Of a stretch of 64,000 bases of DNA, positions 25,805 through 34,301 are shown piece after piece (the stretch's first letter is position 1; every line of letters starts with the position of its first letter). A program made the position numbers and the translations under genes. Location: the NCBI RefSeq assembly GCF_003337375.1, contig NZ_QPJD01000009.1, positions 124,001 through 188,000 of the forward strand, given 5' to 3'. The notes under the pieces are model-generated. The model was given only the letters and a program-made list of their open reading frames with translations, made no database searches and had not been told where the DNA came from. This stretch comes from Paenibacillus prosopidis (GTDB taxonomy: Bacteria > Bacillota > Bacilli > Paenibacillales > Paenibacillaceae).

Positions 25805-27340
25805 TCATTTTTCTAACAAACTTGTTCCCGTCATTTCCTTCGGAATTTCAATGTTCAGCAGCTTCAGAAGGGTTGGAGCCACATCGGCCAGCGACCCGTT
25901 TGCACGAAGCGGTAAATGTCCGTGCGGATGAACCAGAATGAGCGGGACCGGATTCGTCGTATGTCCGACGTGCGGACGATTCGAAGAAACATCCCACATA
26001 AGTTCCGCGTTGCCGTGGTCCCCGCACACAACCGCCCAATAATGGCTGCTTTGAGCCGCTTCAATGATGATCCCCAGAGCTTGATCCACCGCTTCAACGG
26101 CTTTGATCACGGCTTCCATATCGCCGGTATGGCCCAAAATATCGGCATTCACGAGATTGATGATAATGAGTTGAAATTCGTTGCGGCGGATCGCGTCAAC
26201 CACGGCAAGAGCGATTTCTTCGGCGCTCATGTTCGGGACTGACCGATAATCTTTGACATCGGGACCGGGAATGTGGATGTTTTTTTGATACCGGTAGCCA
26301 TGCTCCTCTCTTCCATTGATGAAAAAGGTCACATGCGAAAATTTTTCGGTTTCGGATATGCGTAAATTCCAGACATGATGGTGTTCTAGCGTTTCAGCCA
26401 ACCCGTTCGGCATGGAAACATGTTCCAGGATCGAGGGGACCGGGGGGTTCATATGGTAATCCGTCAGCGTCAAAACCTGCACATTAGGCAGCGATGGGCG
26501 GGGAAATTTTTCGAAGCGGCCGGGTGCAAAAGCTTTGACGATTTGCCGCATGCGGTCACCGCGGAAATTGACCGAAAGAATAAGATCGTGATCACGTACT
26601 GGCCCGATCGGAGCACCTGCAACGTCCACAAGGATGGAAGGTGGAACGAAGTCGTCCGCTAGCCCGGAATTGTACGCGAACGCGACGGCTTCGGCCGCGC
26701 TCCGGAAAGGACGTCCTGTACCGGCGGTTAACAGATCATATACCGCTTTTGTTTTTTCCCACCGGTGATTCCGGTCCATCCCATAATCACGGCCTACGAC
26801 GGAGGCGATGGTGCCGATTCCTGACGCTTTCAGCATGGTTTCAAGTTCCGATAGGAAATGGAGCGCCGTACCGCTGGGCGCATCTCTGCCGTCGGTAAAC
26901 AAATGAAGATAAACGTCTGATATGCCCGCTTTTTTGGCCGCTTCGGCCAACGGCACAAAATGATGATAGTGGGCATGGACGTTTCCGTCAGTCAGCAGCC
27001 CGATCAAATGGACACAGCCGCCCTTTGTTTTCACTTGTTCCAAGTGCGGCACAAGGACGGGATGCTTCTGCAATTCACCCGACTTTATCGCATTTTGCAC
27101 ACGGGTGCTCTCATAATCCACGACGCGCCCTGCCCCCAGGGTTAGATGCCCCACCTCGGAATTGCCGGGCGTGCCCCTTTCCAAACCTACATGTTCGCCA
27201 GATGCCTCTATCAAGGTCCACGGGTATCTGTCAAATAACCGGTCGAACACCGGAGTTCCGGCATTCGCAATGGCGTTATGCTGTTTATTTTTTGAATATC
27301 CCCATCCGTCGGCAATGATTAATAACCCTCGACTTCCCAT
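25805..27340 (-). CDS. 2,3-bisphosphoglycerate-independent phosphoglycerate mutase (divergent paralog)
   Basis: A 511-residue protein of the alkaline-phosphatase superfamily. The nucleophile serine lies in TPGNSEVGHL (residue 61), and the other metal sites are seen as LLIIADGWG (D11), LTDGNVHAHYHH, FTDGRDAPSG, NADILGHTGD and CGDHGNAELM. The core is iPGM, converting 3- and 2-phosphoglycerate, but the loops differ from housekeeping GpmI (LTDGNVHAH instead of the usual SDGGVHSH). I chose ATG 27340: the longer frame would overlap aroA by 54 bases. It sits 5 bases after the aroA stop, not in a glycolytic operon, so it is probably a specialised paralog. Confidence 0.75.
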   Translation of the reverse strand: MGSRGLLIIADGWGYSKNKQHNAIANAGTPVFDRLFDRYPWTLIEASGEHVGLERGTPGNSEVGHLTLGAGRVVDYESTRVQNAIKSGELQKHPVLVPHLEQVKTKGGCVHLIGLLTDGNVHAHYHHFVPLAEAAKKAGISDVYLHLFTDGRDAPSGTALHFLSELETMLKASGIGTIASVVGRDYGMDRNHRWEKTKAVYDLLTAGTGRPFRSAAEAVAFAYNSGLADDFVPPSILVDVAGAPIGPVRDHDLILSVNFRGDRMRQIVKAFAPGRFEKFPRPSLPNVQVLTLTDYHMNPPVPSILEHVSMPNGLAETLEHHHVWNLRISETEKFSHVTFFINGREEHGYRYQKNIHIPGPDVKDYRSVPNMSAEEIALAVVDAIRRNEFQLIIINLVNADILGHTGDMEAVIKAVEAVDQALGIIIEAAQSSHYWAVVCGDHGNAELMWDVSSNRPHVGHTTNPVPLILVHPHGHLPLRANGSLADVAPTLLKLLNIEIPKEMTGTSLLEK

Positions 27341-27345
27341 AGCCC

Positions 27346-28626
27346 TCAACTCAGACCATTCAATATTTCCCAAAAAGTCGGGAATGATTTGGCTGTGCAA
27401 GAAGGATTGTTAATCACGACACCCGGCGTTTTCAAGCCGGCAATCGCAAAGGCCATCGCGATTCTATGATCGTCGTAGGTGTCAATGACCGCGCCCGTTG
27501 GTTTCCCGCCGTAAACCGTTAATGTGTCCTCCGTCGACTCCGTGTCGATCCCCATTTTGCGAAGTTCGTTCTCGACCGCAGCGATTCGATCGCATTCCTT
27601 AATCCGGAGATTGCCGATATTGTAAATATGGGTACGGCCTTCGGCAAAAGCGGCCATGACCGCCAAAGTGGGAACAATGTCCGGCATCCTGTTCATGTCG
27701 GCGTCGATTCCCCTCATTTGTTTTCCGCTTACGGCTATATAATCCGTTTCTTTCTCCACACAGCAGCCCATTTGCTCCAACAGGTCGATAAATTTGACAT
27801 CCCCTTGCAAAGAGGATGTATTGATGCCCGGTATGCAGACCCGCCCTCTGGTAATGGCCGCAGCAGCAAGAAAATAGGACATGTTTGAGGCGTCCGGCTC
27901 CACCCGGTAGGTTCCGGACCGATATCTCTGACCGGCACGCACTTTGAACCGGCGATACCCGTCTCTTTCCACCTCGACCCCGAAATCCTTCATGATGCCG
28001 ACCGTCATATCCACATAAGGTTTGGACGTCAAATCGTCCGTAATTTCCAACTCCACATCCCGTTCCGCATAGGGCGCCGAGATCAGGATGCTCGACGTAT
28101 ATTGACTGCTGACGCTGCCTCGAATTTTCGCCTTACCCCCGCGCAGGCTCGGGCCTTCCACTTGAATGGGAGGACAACCTGTGCCGCGTATGACATGCGC
28201 TTTTACACCAAGCTGCACCAAAGCATCGATCAAATCCTGGCAGGGCCGGTGCTGCATCCGTTCGTTCCCGGTGAGTTCGCTTACCCCATTCGCCAGACTG
28301 GCCATTGTTATCGCAAATCGAATCGGAGTCCCCGCATTTCCGAAAAAGATCGGCTGCTTGGGAGCAATGGGCGCGGCCGGTTTGCGGTTGACGAGCATCC
28401 GTTCCTTTTCAGCGTCTATGTCGATATGGACGTTACCGAAACTTTCCATGCCTTTGGCGATGAACTCGGTGTCTTCCGAAACCAGTGCATGCTCAATGAC
28501 CGTTTGGCCTTCAGCCAAGGCCGCAATGGCAATTGCGCGGTTGGTGTAACTTTTGGATCCGGGAATCAGAACATCGCCGTTCACAAAGTCACGGGGTTGT
28601 ATATCGATGCTGTTCGCTTTTGACAA
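27346..28626 (-). CDS. aroA: 3-phosphoshikimate 1-carboxyvinyltransferase (EPSP synthase) paralog
   Basis: A 426-residue enolpyruvyl transferase: PGSKSYTNRA at residues 22-31, FFGNAGTPIRF at 94-104, ERMQHRPCQDL, SSQYTSS, EPDASNMSYFLAAA, IKECDRIAAVENEL and TYDDHRIAMAFA. The enzyme joins PEP to shikimate 3-phosphate. In the PEP loop, phenylalanine (F104) stands where the E. coli enzyme has P101, and proline follows the GT. It starts with TTG behind AAGGGTGA and leads the aroA-iPGM-PiT operon. No other aromatic-pathway gene is near, suggesting a second, dedicated copy. Confidence 0.8.
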   Translation of the reverse strand: MSKANSIDIQPRDFVNGDVLIPGSKSYTNRAIAIAALAEGQTVIEHALVSEDTEFIAKGMESFGNVHIDIDAEKERMLVNRKPAAPIAPKQPIFFGNAGTPIRFAITMASLANGVSELTGNERMQHRPCQDLIDALVQLGVKAHVIRGTGCPPIQVEGPSLRGGKAKIRGSVSSQYTSSILISAPYAERDVELEITDDLTSKPYVDMTVGIMKDFGVEVERDGYRRFKVRAGQRYRSGTYRVEPDASNMSYFLAAAAITRGRVCIPGINTSSLQGDVKFIDLLEQMGCCVEKETDYIAVSGKQMRGIDADMNRMPDIVPTLAVMAAFAEGRTHIYNIGNLRIKECDRIAAVENELRKMGIDTESTEDTLTVYGGKPTGAVIDTYDDHRIAMAFAIAGLKTPGVVINNPSCTAKSFPTFWEILNGLS

Positions 28627-28731
28627 TTCCGTTCACCCTTTCCTTCGCAGAATATATTATTATATGAAAGTCAGATAGTTTTGCTTGAGTATTTGTCCAC
28701 CAAAATGAAAATGGAGCTTATGCAAATAAAA

Positions 28732-28771
28732 AAGGAACATTTACAGGTAAAATACCATGCAAACGTTCCTT
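28732..28771 (-). terminator. Terminator after the phosphatase gene
   Basis: AAGGAAC (28732-28738) pairs with GTTCCTT (28765-28771), with extra TTT/AAA pairing inside; the minus strand continues into TTTTTTATTT. A degenerate copy lies at 21.05 kb. Confidence 0.65.
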
Positions 28772-28777
28772 ATTTTT

Positions 28778-29209
28778 TTATGAATATATAGCTTCCAATG
28801 CTTTTCGTTGGGCCGGCTTAATATTCAATACTGAGCGAATACTTTGGGCTTGCTGCTCAGCATCTTCAATGGTATCGGCTAAGCCCAGCTCGAGGAGTGT
28901 TCCGTAAGCAACCGTTCCTGTACGCCCTTTGCCGCCGCCACAGTGAAACGCGACCTTTTTGCCTTCTTTATAGGCATCTACGACAGCTTCAATCGCATTT
29001 TGAAGCAGCTGTTCTTGAGGCTCATTGGCTTCATCTCCCAGTGGTACCTTGATCCACTTCAAGCCTTCACCAGCAGCAGCGCATTGTTCCGATTCTTCTC
29101 GCAGATCGACAATAACTTCCACACCTTCGTTATCAACTATAGATTGAACGTCATTTGCACCGCCCATAAATATTTGACCCGGTATTAGTGCGTGATAATT
29201 TTTGCTCAT
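28778..29209 (-). CDS. Protein tyrosine phosphatase-like protein
   Basis: A 143-residue phosphatase of the dual-specificity/PTP type, with the active-site loop HCGGGKGRTG at residues 89-98 (Cys90, Arg96) and an upstream aspartate-bearing stretch VDLREESEQ. It would hydrolyse phosphate esters through a cysteinyl-phosphate. It is the last gene of the ars operon, 27 bases after arsI, so it may act on an arsenate- or phosphate-linked target, but the substrate is unknown. AAGGAGA precedes the ATG. A broken copy of its 3' end lies at 21.05-21.35 kb. Confidence 0.75.
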   Translation of the reverse strand: MSKNYHALIPGQIFMGGANDVQSIVDNEGVEVIVDLREESEQCAAAGEGLKWIKVPLGDEANEPQEQLLQNAIEAVVDAYKEGKKVAFHCGGGKGRTGTVAYGTLLELGLADTIEDAEQQAQSIRSVLNIKPAQRKALEAIYS

Positions 29210-29236
29210 AAGATGATTCTCCTTCGGGTTATTTGA

Positions 29237-29713
29237 TTACTTTTTCTTTTTGAACGATGTAAACTCCACTTGAACAGGTGCGGATGGAGGAGCGCAGCAC
29301 AATGAAAGATCTCGCCCTTCGCCAGCCGATTCAAACTCCGAATCTTCTTTGGTATAGAAAATCTCCCATGCGTTGCCGTCCGGATCGTACACCCATACTT
29401 TATCTTGTACAGCATAGCAGCAAGTTGTATTCATTTCATCGATAAGCAGAAGATCCGCCTGTCTTAAACGCTCACCCATAGCCAGAACATCTTCCGTATT
29501 ATCCACTTGGAAACCAAGGTGATTAAGCACGCCGTTTTTTTCAAAGGGGCGTATATTTAATGAAAAGTGAAGTGCCGGATTATCTAATTCAAACTTAGCA
29601 TAATTGTCCTTCACTTTCGTTGGTTCTGTTCCGAAAAATTGGCGATAGAAGGTCAGTGACTTTTCCAAGTCAGAACAGTTTACGGCAACATGCATTCTTT
29701 TGATGTTAGACAT
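29237..29713 (-). CDS. arsI: ArsI, organoarsenical C-As lyase (VOC family)
   Basis: A 158-residue vicinal-oxygen-chelate dioxygenase. It matches ArsI: metal ligands His8, His65 and a C-terminal glutamate (NAWEIF), and the vicinal cysteine pair C98-C99 in NTTCCYA that binds trivalent organoarsenicals. ArsI splits the carbon-arsenic bond of methylarsenite and trivalent aromatic arsenicals, releasing As(III), which ArsB can then export. The ATG lies 8 bases inside the end of arsC. A second cysteine pair (SLCCAPP) lies near the C-terminus. Confidence 0.88.
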   Translation of the reverse strand: MSNIKRMHVAVNCSDLEKSLTFYRQFFGTEPTKVKDNYAKFELDNPALHFSLNIRPFEKNGVLNHLGFQVDNTEDVLAMGERLRQADLLLIDEMNTTCCYAVQDKVWVYDPDGNAWEIFYTKEDSEFESAGEGRDLSLCCAPPSAPVQVEFTSFKKKK

Positions 29714-30137
29714 GTACTTGTCTTTCTTTCACAAACTTCTCGATTTGAGCCTTAATGGAATCGCGAACGTTTCGGAATTGACCCATAATTTCATCTTCGG
29801 TGCCTGTTGCTTTAGCCGGATCATCAAAACCCCAATGCCATCTCACAGCATTCGGATTGGAGATGGCAGGGCAGTGATCATCAGCATGACCGCAAAGCGT
29901 GATCACATAATGAGCGCGATTCAAAATCTCAGGATCAATGACATTTGAAGAGTTTTCACTAATGTCAACGCCTGCTTCCTTCATGACTTGAACCGCTCTT
30001 GGATTCAAACCGTGGGCTTCCAGCCCGGCGCTTTTCACTTCATATTGTTCACTGCCAAGAGCGTTTAGAAAGCCATCCGCCATTTGACTCCGGCATGAAT
30101 TACCCGTACATAAGAAATAAACCAGTTTCTTTTCCAT
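29706..30137 (-). CDS. arsC: Arsenate reductase, thioredoxin-coupled
   Basis: A 143-residue ArsC of the low-molecular-weight phosphatase fold: nucleophile loop [15 protein letters not shown] (C10 and C15) and the redox pair in [12 protein letters not shown]. It reduces As(V) to As(III) with electrons from thioredoxin. ATG 30137 is chosen: AAGGAGAC lies upstream and the eight extra codons of the longer frame lack a site. The start is 24 bases after the arsB stop. Confidence 0.93.
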   Translation of the reverse strand: MEKKLVYFLCTGNSCRSQMADGFLNALGSEQYEVKSAGLEAHGLNPRAVQVMKEAGVDISENSSNVIDPEILNRAHYVITLCGHADDHCPAISNPNAVRWHWGFDDPAKATGTEDEIMGQFRNVRDSIKAQIEKFVKERQVHV

Positions 30138-30161
30138 TTTGTTAGTCTCCTTTAAATTCAT

Positions 30162-31454
30162 CTAGTATATGATGCTTAACCACAAGTAAAGTCCAACTAG
30201 CGTAATGAACAGAACTGGCAGCGTAAGTATAATGCCAACTTTAAAATAGTAGCCCCATGTAATTTTCACGCCTTTCTTGGACAGCACATGCAGCCAAAGT
30301 AGAGTGGCAAGTGATCCGATCGGCGTGATTTTAGGACCTAAATCGGAACCGATGACATTTGCGTAAATAAGCGCCTCTCGAAGTACACCTTCTGTGCTCG
30401 TGCCTTGAATGGCCAAGGCGTCAATCATAACGGTAGGCATATTATTCATAAGAGAAGAGAGGATGGCGGCAATGAAACCAGTACCGATCGTTGCTACAAA
30501 CAATCCTTGATCCGCTGTCCATTGAAACACTGTGCCAAGCTGATCCGTAAGGCCAACGTTACGAAGACCGTACACGACGACATACATCCCGATGGAAAAT
30601 ACGACAACGGACCAAGGGGCACCTTTAACGACATCACCCGTATGGATGGCTGCACTTCTGCGTGCCGCGAAAATAAAGACGATAGCAGCGATACCTGCAA
30701 CAATGGACACTGGAATATTCACAAACTCGCTTAACAGATAAGCTATCAAGAGTACAGCTAGAACAACCCATGATAGCTTGAACATGCGCATATCTTTGAT
30801 GGCATCCCGAGGCTGCTTTAGCTGGTTAAGATCATATTGCTTCGGAATACTCCTCCTGAAAAACAGGAACAGTACCAGAAGACTTGCTCCAACTGCGAAG
30901 AAGTTCGGTATGATCATCCGGCTTGCATACTCGGCAAAACCGATACCAAAGAAATCGGATGAAACAATATTAACCAAATTGCTCACCACAAGCGGTAAGG
31001 AAGCCGTATCCGAGATGAATCCGCTTGCCATAATAAAAGGCAATATCATCCGTTCATCAAATTTTAAGGCTCTTACCATGGCAAGGACAATCGGCGTAAG
31101 AATGAGCGCAGCACCATCATTAGCAAAGAAAAATGCGACTGCTGCGCCAAGCAATACGACATAGGAAAACATCAGGTAGCCGTTTCCTTTGGCAAAGCGC
31201 GCCATATGGAGCGCAGACCATTCGAAGAAGCCGATTTCGTCCAATATTAACGAAATCAGAATAACAGCGACGAAAGCTAATGTAGCGTTCCAGACAATAC
31301 CGGTTACATCCCAAACGTCATTAAAATCTACGACGCCAAAGATAAGAGCCAGTATGGCACCGCCGACAGCCGAATAACCAATATTCAAGCCTTTAGGCTG
31401 CCAAATAACGAAAATTAAGGTGATAAGAAAAATAATCGATGCGATGACTAACAT
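30162..31454 (-). CDS. arsB: Arsenite efflux permease ArsB
   Basis: A 430-residue membrane protein with about 12 helices and ArsB/NhaD-type motifs ([67 protein letters not shown]). It extrudes arsenite using the proton gradient. GAGGAGG lies 5 bases before the ATG, and a hairpin leader element precedes it (separate entry). Second gene of the ars operon. Confidence 0.93.
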   Translation of the reverse strand: MLVIASIIFLITLIFVIWQPKGLNIGYSAVGGAILALIFGVVDFNDVWDVTGIVWNATLAFVAVILISLILDEIGFFEWSALHMARFAKGNGYLMFSYVVLLGAAVAFFFANDGAALILTPIVLAMVRALKFDERMILPFIMASGFISDTASLPLVVSNLVNIVSSDFFGIGFAEYASRMIIPNFFAVGASLLVLFLFFRRSIPKQYDLNQLKQPRDAIKDMRMFKLSWVVLAVLLIAYLLSEFVNIPVSIVAGIAAIVFIFAARRSAAIHTGDVVKGAPWSVVVFSIGMYVVVYGLRNVGLTDQLGTVFQWTADQGLFVATIGTGFIAAILSSLMNNMPTVMIDALAIQGTSTEGVLREALIYANVIGSDLGPKITPIGSLATLLWLHVLSKKGVKITWGYYFKVGIILTLPVLFITLVGLYLWLSIIY

Positions 31455-31458
31455 ATTT

Positions 31459-31503
31459 CCTCCTCAAAGGTTTGTGAAGCAAACCTACTTCGTAAGCATG
31501 AGC
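31459..31503 (-). promoter_or_regulatory. Hairpin leader element before arsB
   Basis: On the minus strand the leader reads GCTCATGCTTACGAAGT, then the hairpin AGGTTTG-CTTCA-CAAACCT, then TTTGAGGAGG. A very similar element in the same place precedes the alpha/beta-hydrolase gene at 36.2 kb. It may set translation efficiency or mRNA stability. Confidence 0.5.
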
Positions 31504-31504
31504 A

Positions 31505-31822
31505 TTAATTACAGCATTCAAGATTTAATTTGTTTAACTGTTCCTTCATCGAAGGTAGTTGTTCGAGTATTCCGTTCAGATAAGTCTTATCCTCTAGATT
31601 TAAAGAATAATAAATCCATTGAGCCCTCCTAGTTTCATTTACCAAGCCGCCAATTTTTAATTTTCTCAAATGCTGGCTCACATTAGGCTGTGTCATTTCG
31701 AGAACGGTTACGATGTCGCATACGCACATTTCTTTTTCCTTAAGAAGAGCAAGAATGGTTAGGCGGGTCTTGTCGGACAAAAGCTTCAATGTCTCGGCAA
31801 GAGCTTCTATCGGCTGACTCAT
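31505..31822 (-). CDS. arsR: ArsR family arsenite-responsive repressor
   Basis: A 105-residue winged-helix repressor. The As(III)-binding pair CVC (C33, C35) lies at the start of the recognition region (EMCVCDIVTVLEMTQPNVSQHLRKL), as in classic ArsR, and a C-terminal CC (ECCN) is present. It releases the ars operator when arsenite binds. First gene of arsR-arsB-arsC-arsI-phosphatase; 50 bases separate it from arsB. Confidence 0.92.
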   Translation of the reverse strand: MSQPIEALAETLKLLSDKTRLTILALLKEKEMCVCDIVTVLEMTQPNVSQHLRKLKIGGLVNETRRAQWIYYSLNLEDKTYLNGILEQLPSMKEQLNKLNLECCN

Positions 31823-31890
31823 GCAATCACCCTTTCAAAGTGTTTGGCTGCAACTAGGTTCACACCTTCCATTGTTATTATACACAGCTG

Positions 31891-31931
31891 ATTATATAAG
31901 TGAAGTGTTATATGAGTATTAACTTATATAA
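31891..31931 (-). promoter_or_regulatory. Putative ars promoter/operator
   Basis: TTATATAAGT (31892-31901) and ACTTATATAA (31922-31931) form an inverted repeat about 70 bases upstream of arsR. On the minus strand a TATAAT -10 lies at 31896-31891 within it. It is the best candidate for ArsR binding. Confidence 0.45.
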
Positions 31932-31984
31932 AAGAAATAGAAAATTATAACTTGTGAAGCATTTAATTCGGAAAAATAAAAGAA

Positions 31985-32003
31985 GCGGTCTTGGTTAGAC
32001 CGC
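31985..32003 (-). terminator. Terminator after the sigma factor gene
   Basis: GCGGTCT and AGACCGC pair around a 5-base loop; the minus strand continues TTCTTTTATTTTT. Confidence 0.7.
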
Positions 32004-32018
32004 CACTCATAACTTTGC

Positions 32019-32561
32019 TTACCCGCAGCATGTGCTCTTTTCTACAACATGAAAATCCGATATATGTCCTAACCGGTCTGTATCGACATGACAGCAAGCA
32101 AGTAATAGTTCCTTGAGCTTTAATCTGCCTCTTTGAACTCTGGATTTTGCACCCGAGAGAGAAATGCCTAATTGCAAGCTTAACTGAGCTTGAGTATAGC
32201 CTTGCAGCTCGGTTATCGTAAGAGCTTCTCGGTATTTGACCGGCAATTGATCAATCATCGGTTTCATGCAGGATGCTAGCTCGGAGCTGATTTCGATTTC
32301 TTCATCTTCATTTGAAGGAAGGTTAAAGGGAAGTTCTTCGAAAGATCGTTCACGCCTGTAATAATCGATTATAGCATTTCGTGTTATTTGATAAACCCAT
32401 GGTTTTATCTTTTCGTTATCCTTAAGGGTTTTAATATTTAAATGAATTTTGATAAACGCATCCTGCACGATATCATCAGCAGCAATTGGATCTCCAGTAC
32501 GATTGATTACAAATTGCTTCAACGGTTGATGAAAAAGCTGCCATAAACGATCTATTTCCAT
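32019..32561 (-). CDS. sigZ: SigZ-type ECF RNA polymerase sigma factor
   Basis: A 180-residue ECF sigma factor: region 2 with DDIVQDAFIKIHLN and KPWVYQITRNAIIDYYRR, region 4 with LPVKYREALTITELQGYTQAQLSLQLGISLSGAKSRVQRGR. The C-terminus is extended by LLACCHVDTDRLG and ends KSTCCG, the cysteine-bearing tail seen in SigZ proteins. No anti-sigma gene lies beside it, so the cysteines may sense a thiophilic signal such as arsenite or a metal (inference). ATG 32561 has AGAGGTG 6 bases upstream; GTG 32570 is less likely. Divergent from the flavoprotein. Confidence 0.8.
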   Translation of the reverse strand: MEIDRLWQLFHQPLKQFVINRTGDPIAADDIVQDAFIKIHLNIKTLKDNEKIKPWVYQITRNAIIDYYRRERSFEELPFNLPSNEDEEIEISSELASCMKPMIDQLPVKYREALTITELQGYTQAQLSLQLGISLSGAKSRVQRGRLKLKELLLACCHVDTDRLGHISDFHVVEKSTCCG

Positions 32562-32702
32562 GCTGTGCACCTCTTTATGTTCTTTCTATTACAGACGGTA
32601 TCTTTTTGTGAAAGGACGCAGAGTATTACAAAAAACATAAATGCGTCTATTCGGTCAAATCGACCGTCACTAAGAGTGTAAACCAAATCGAGGAGGATTA
32701 AA

Positions 32703-34001
32703 ATGAAAAATCATTTACCAGTAGCTATTATTGGGGGAGGACCCGTAGCTTTGGCTGCCGCCGCACAGTTAACGAAAAGAGAGATTCCGTTTGTGTTGTT
32801 GGAGCAAGGAACATCAGTTGGAGCGTCTGTGCTTGAATGGGGACATATCCAAATGTTTTCGCCATGGGAGTTTAATATGGATTCTGCAGCAATGGAACTT
32901 CTTGCTGAAAGTGGATGGATAGCGCCTCCTAAAGAGGAACTGCCCACTGGCAAACAATTATTTGATCAATATTTGCACCCTTTAGCAGAGTTGGATCGTT
33001 TAAAAAAACACATTAAGACGGAATCCCGTGTAATAGCGATTCACCGCAAGGGCTTTGATAAAATGAAAACCGCCGGCAGGGAGCAGGCTCCTTTTGAAAT
33101 TGTCTATGAGCGAAATCATGTGATCCAACGTTTAGAAGCCTCGGCCGTGATTGATGCTACAGGGACATGGAAAACACCAAATCCCATTGGAGCTAGTGGT
33201 AATTATGCGGCTCAAGAGTCCGTTTACCAATCCTATATTCATTATGGTATTCCAGATCTCAAAGGAGCCCTCGCAAAACGTTACGCCGGCAAAACAGTAG
33301 CTGTCGTCGGAAGTGGACACTCAGCTATCCATGCCATTTTATTGCTGCATGAGTTGAAGCTCCAAAATCCTGAAACAACGATTCATTGGGTTTTAAGAAA
33401 ACAGACGGTTGAGGATGTTTTCGGAGGCGGCGAGCGCGATGGTCTGCCTGCCAGAGGAGAGCTCGGTACACGAGCTGCTTCTCTTGTGAAAGAAGGTACA
33501 GTGAACATCCACACGCCATTTCATATCCATGGCCTCGAACAAGAGGGTGAGCAGTTAAATCTGATTGGAGCAAGCTCAACGATCAAAGGTGTGGATGAGA
33601 TAATTGCAGCTGCGGGAGCAAGACCGAATTTCTCATTTATAAGAGAACTTCGATATGCGGCGGATTCATCAATTGAGTGCGTGCCGAAGCTGGCAGAGCT
33701 CATTGATCCTAACATTCACAGCTGCGGGACAGTTCGGCCGCATGGCGAAGCTGAACTAAGACAGCCCGAGCACCATTTTTACATTGTCGGATCTAAGAGC
33801 TACGGACGTGCGCCAACCTTTTTGTTAGCAACAGGCTATGAACAAGTCAGAAGTGTTGCAGCAGCTATAGCCGGCGACTGGAGCTCGGCAAAGGAAGTGA
33901 AGCTCCATCTGCCAGAAACCGGAGTCTGCAGCAGCAGCTCGCGGCCTAAAATGGCACTGAAAGCAGCTGGTTCTTGCTGCGGACCATCAGATACGAATTA
34001 A
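32703..34001 (+). CDS. FAD/NAD(P)-binding flavoprotein with CCG tail
   Basis: A 432-residue flavoprotein. The FAD motif GGGPVA is at residues 11-16, followed by the E of VLLEQGTSVGASVLEWG, and a second nucleotide-binding site VVGSGHSAIHAI starts near residue 199, as in flavin monooxygenases and flavoprotein reductases. DATGTW and RPNFSF fit the group. The tail has CSSSS and GSCCGPSDTN, echoing the CCG end of the divergent sigma factor. AGGAGG lies before the ATG. Position by the ars genes suggests arsenic- or thiol-related oxidation (ArsO-like), but the reaction is not known. Confidence 0.7.
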   Translation: MKNHLPVAIIGGGPVALAAAAQLTKREIPFVLLEQGTSVGASVLEWGHIQMFSPWEFNMDSAAMELLAESGWIAPPKEELPTGKQLFDQYLHPLAELDRLKKHIKTESRVIAIHRKGFDKMKTAGREQAPFEIVYERNHVIQRLEASAVIDATGTWKTPNPIGASGNYAAQESVYQSYIHYGIPDLKGALAKRYAGKTVAVVGSGHSAIHAILLLHELKLQNPETTIHWVLRKQTVEDVFGGGERDGLPARGELGTRAASLVKEGTVNIHTPFHIHGLEQEGEQLNLIGASSTIKGVDEIIAAAGARPNFSFIRELRYAADSSIECVPKLAELIDPNIHSCGTVRPHGEAELRQPEHHFYIVGSKSYGRAPTFLLATGYEQVRSVAAAIAGDWSSAKEVKLHLPETGVCSSSSRPKMALKAAGSCCGPSDTN

Positions 34002-34059
34002 ACAGCTTGAATAAACGCCCGTTTGACGGACAAACTACCGCCTGAAGGGAGTGTGGAAG

Positions 34060-34218
34060 ATGGATCGTGCGAAAGAGACCGAAAGCGAACGTCCGCTATC
34101 GGATAAATCAGAAATTGAGCAAGCAAACATTCGAATGGATCGCGAATTTTACGGGGATACGGACATAGAACATCCGGAAGAAACAACAGCTCCGTTCATT
34201 AACCGCAATCAAAGCTGA
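34060..34218 (+). CDS. Small acidic hydrophilic protein
   Basis: A 52-codon frame, starting MDRAKETESERPLSDKSE and ending FINRNQS, with GGGAGTG upstream of the ATG. It is highly charged, has no hydrophobic segment, and stops 28 bases before a strong terminator. No family recognised. The position just after the flavoprotein and before the terminator supports it being expressed. Confidence 0.5.
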   Translation: MDRAKETESERPLSDKSEIEQANIRMDREFYGDTDIEHPEETTAPFINRNQS

Positions 34219-34246
34219 AATTAGCACGAGAATAAGAATCAAGATA

Positions 34247-34281
34247 AAAGGAGTGTAAACGTTAGCCGTTTACACTCCTTT
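34247..34281. terminator. Bidirectional terminator
   Basis: AAAGGAGTGTAAAC (34247-34260) pairs perfectly with GTTTACACTCCTTT (34268-34281), A-rich before and T-rich after, between the plus-strand flavoprotein unit and the minus-strand SLH gene. Confidence 0.85.
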
Positions 34282-34301
34282 TTTATGAGTTAACAGATCG
34301 A

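Noticed and set aside
21532..28626. A complete phosphonate antibiotic gene cluster
   Set aside because: There is no PEP mutase, no peptide ligase set and no exporter; the genes support at most AEP handling plus PEP-level enzymes.
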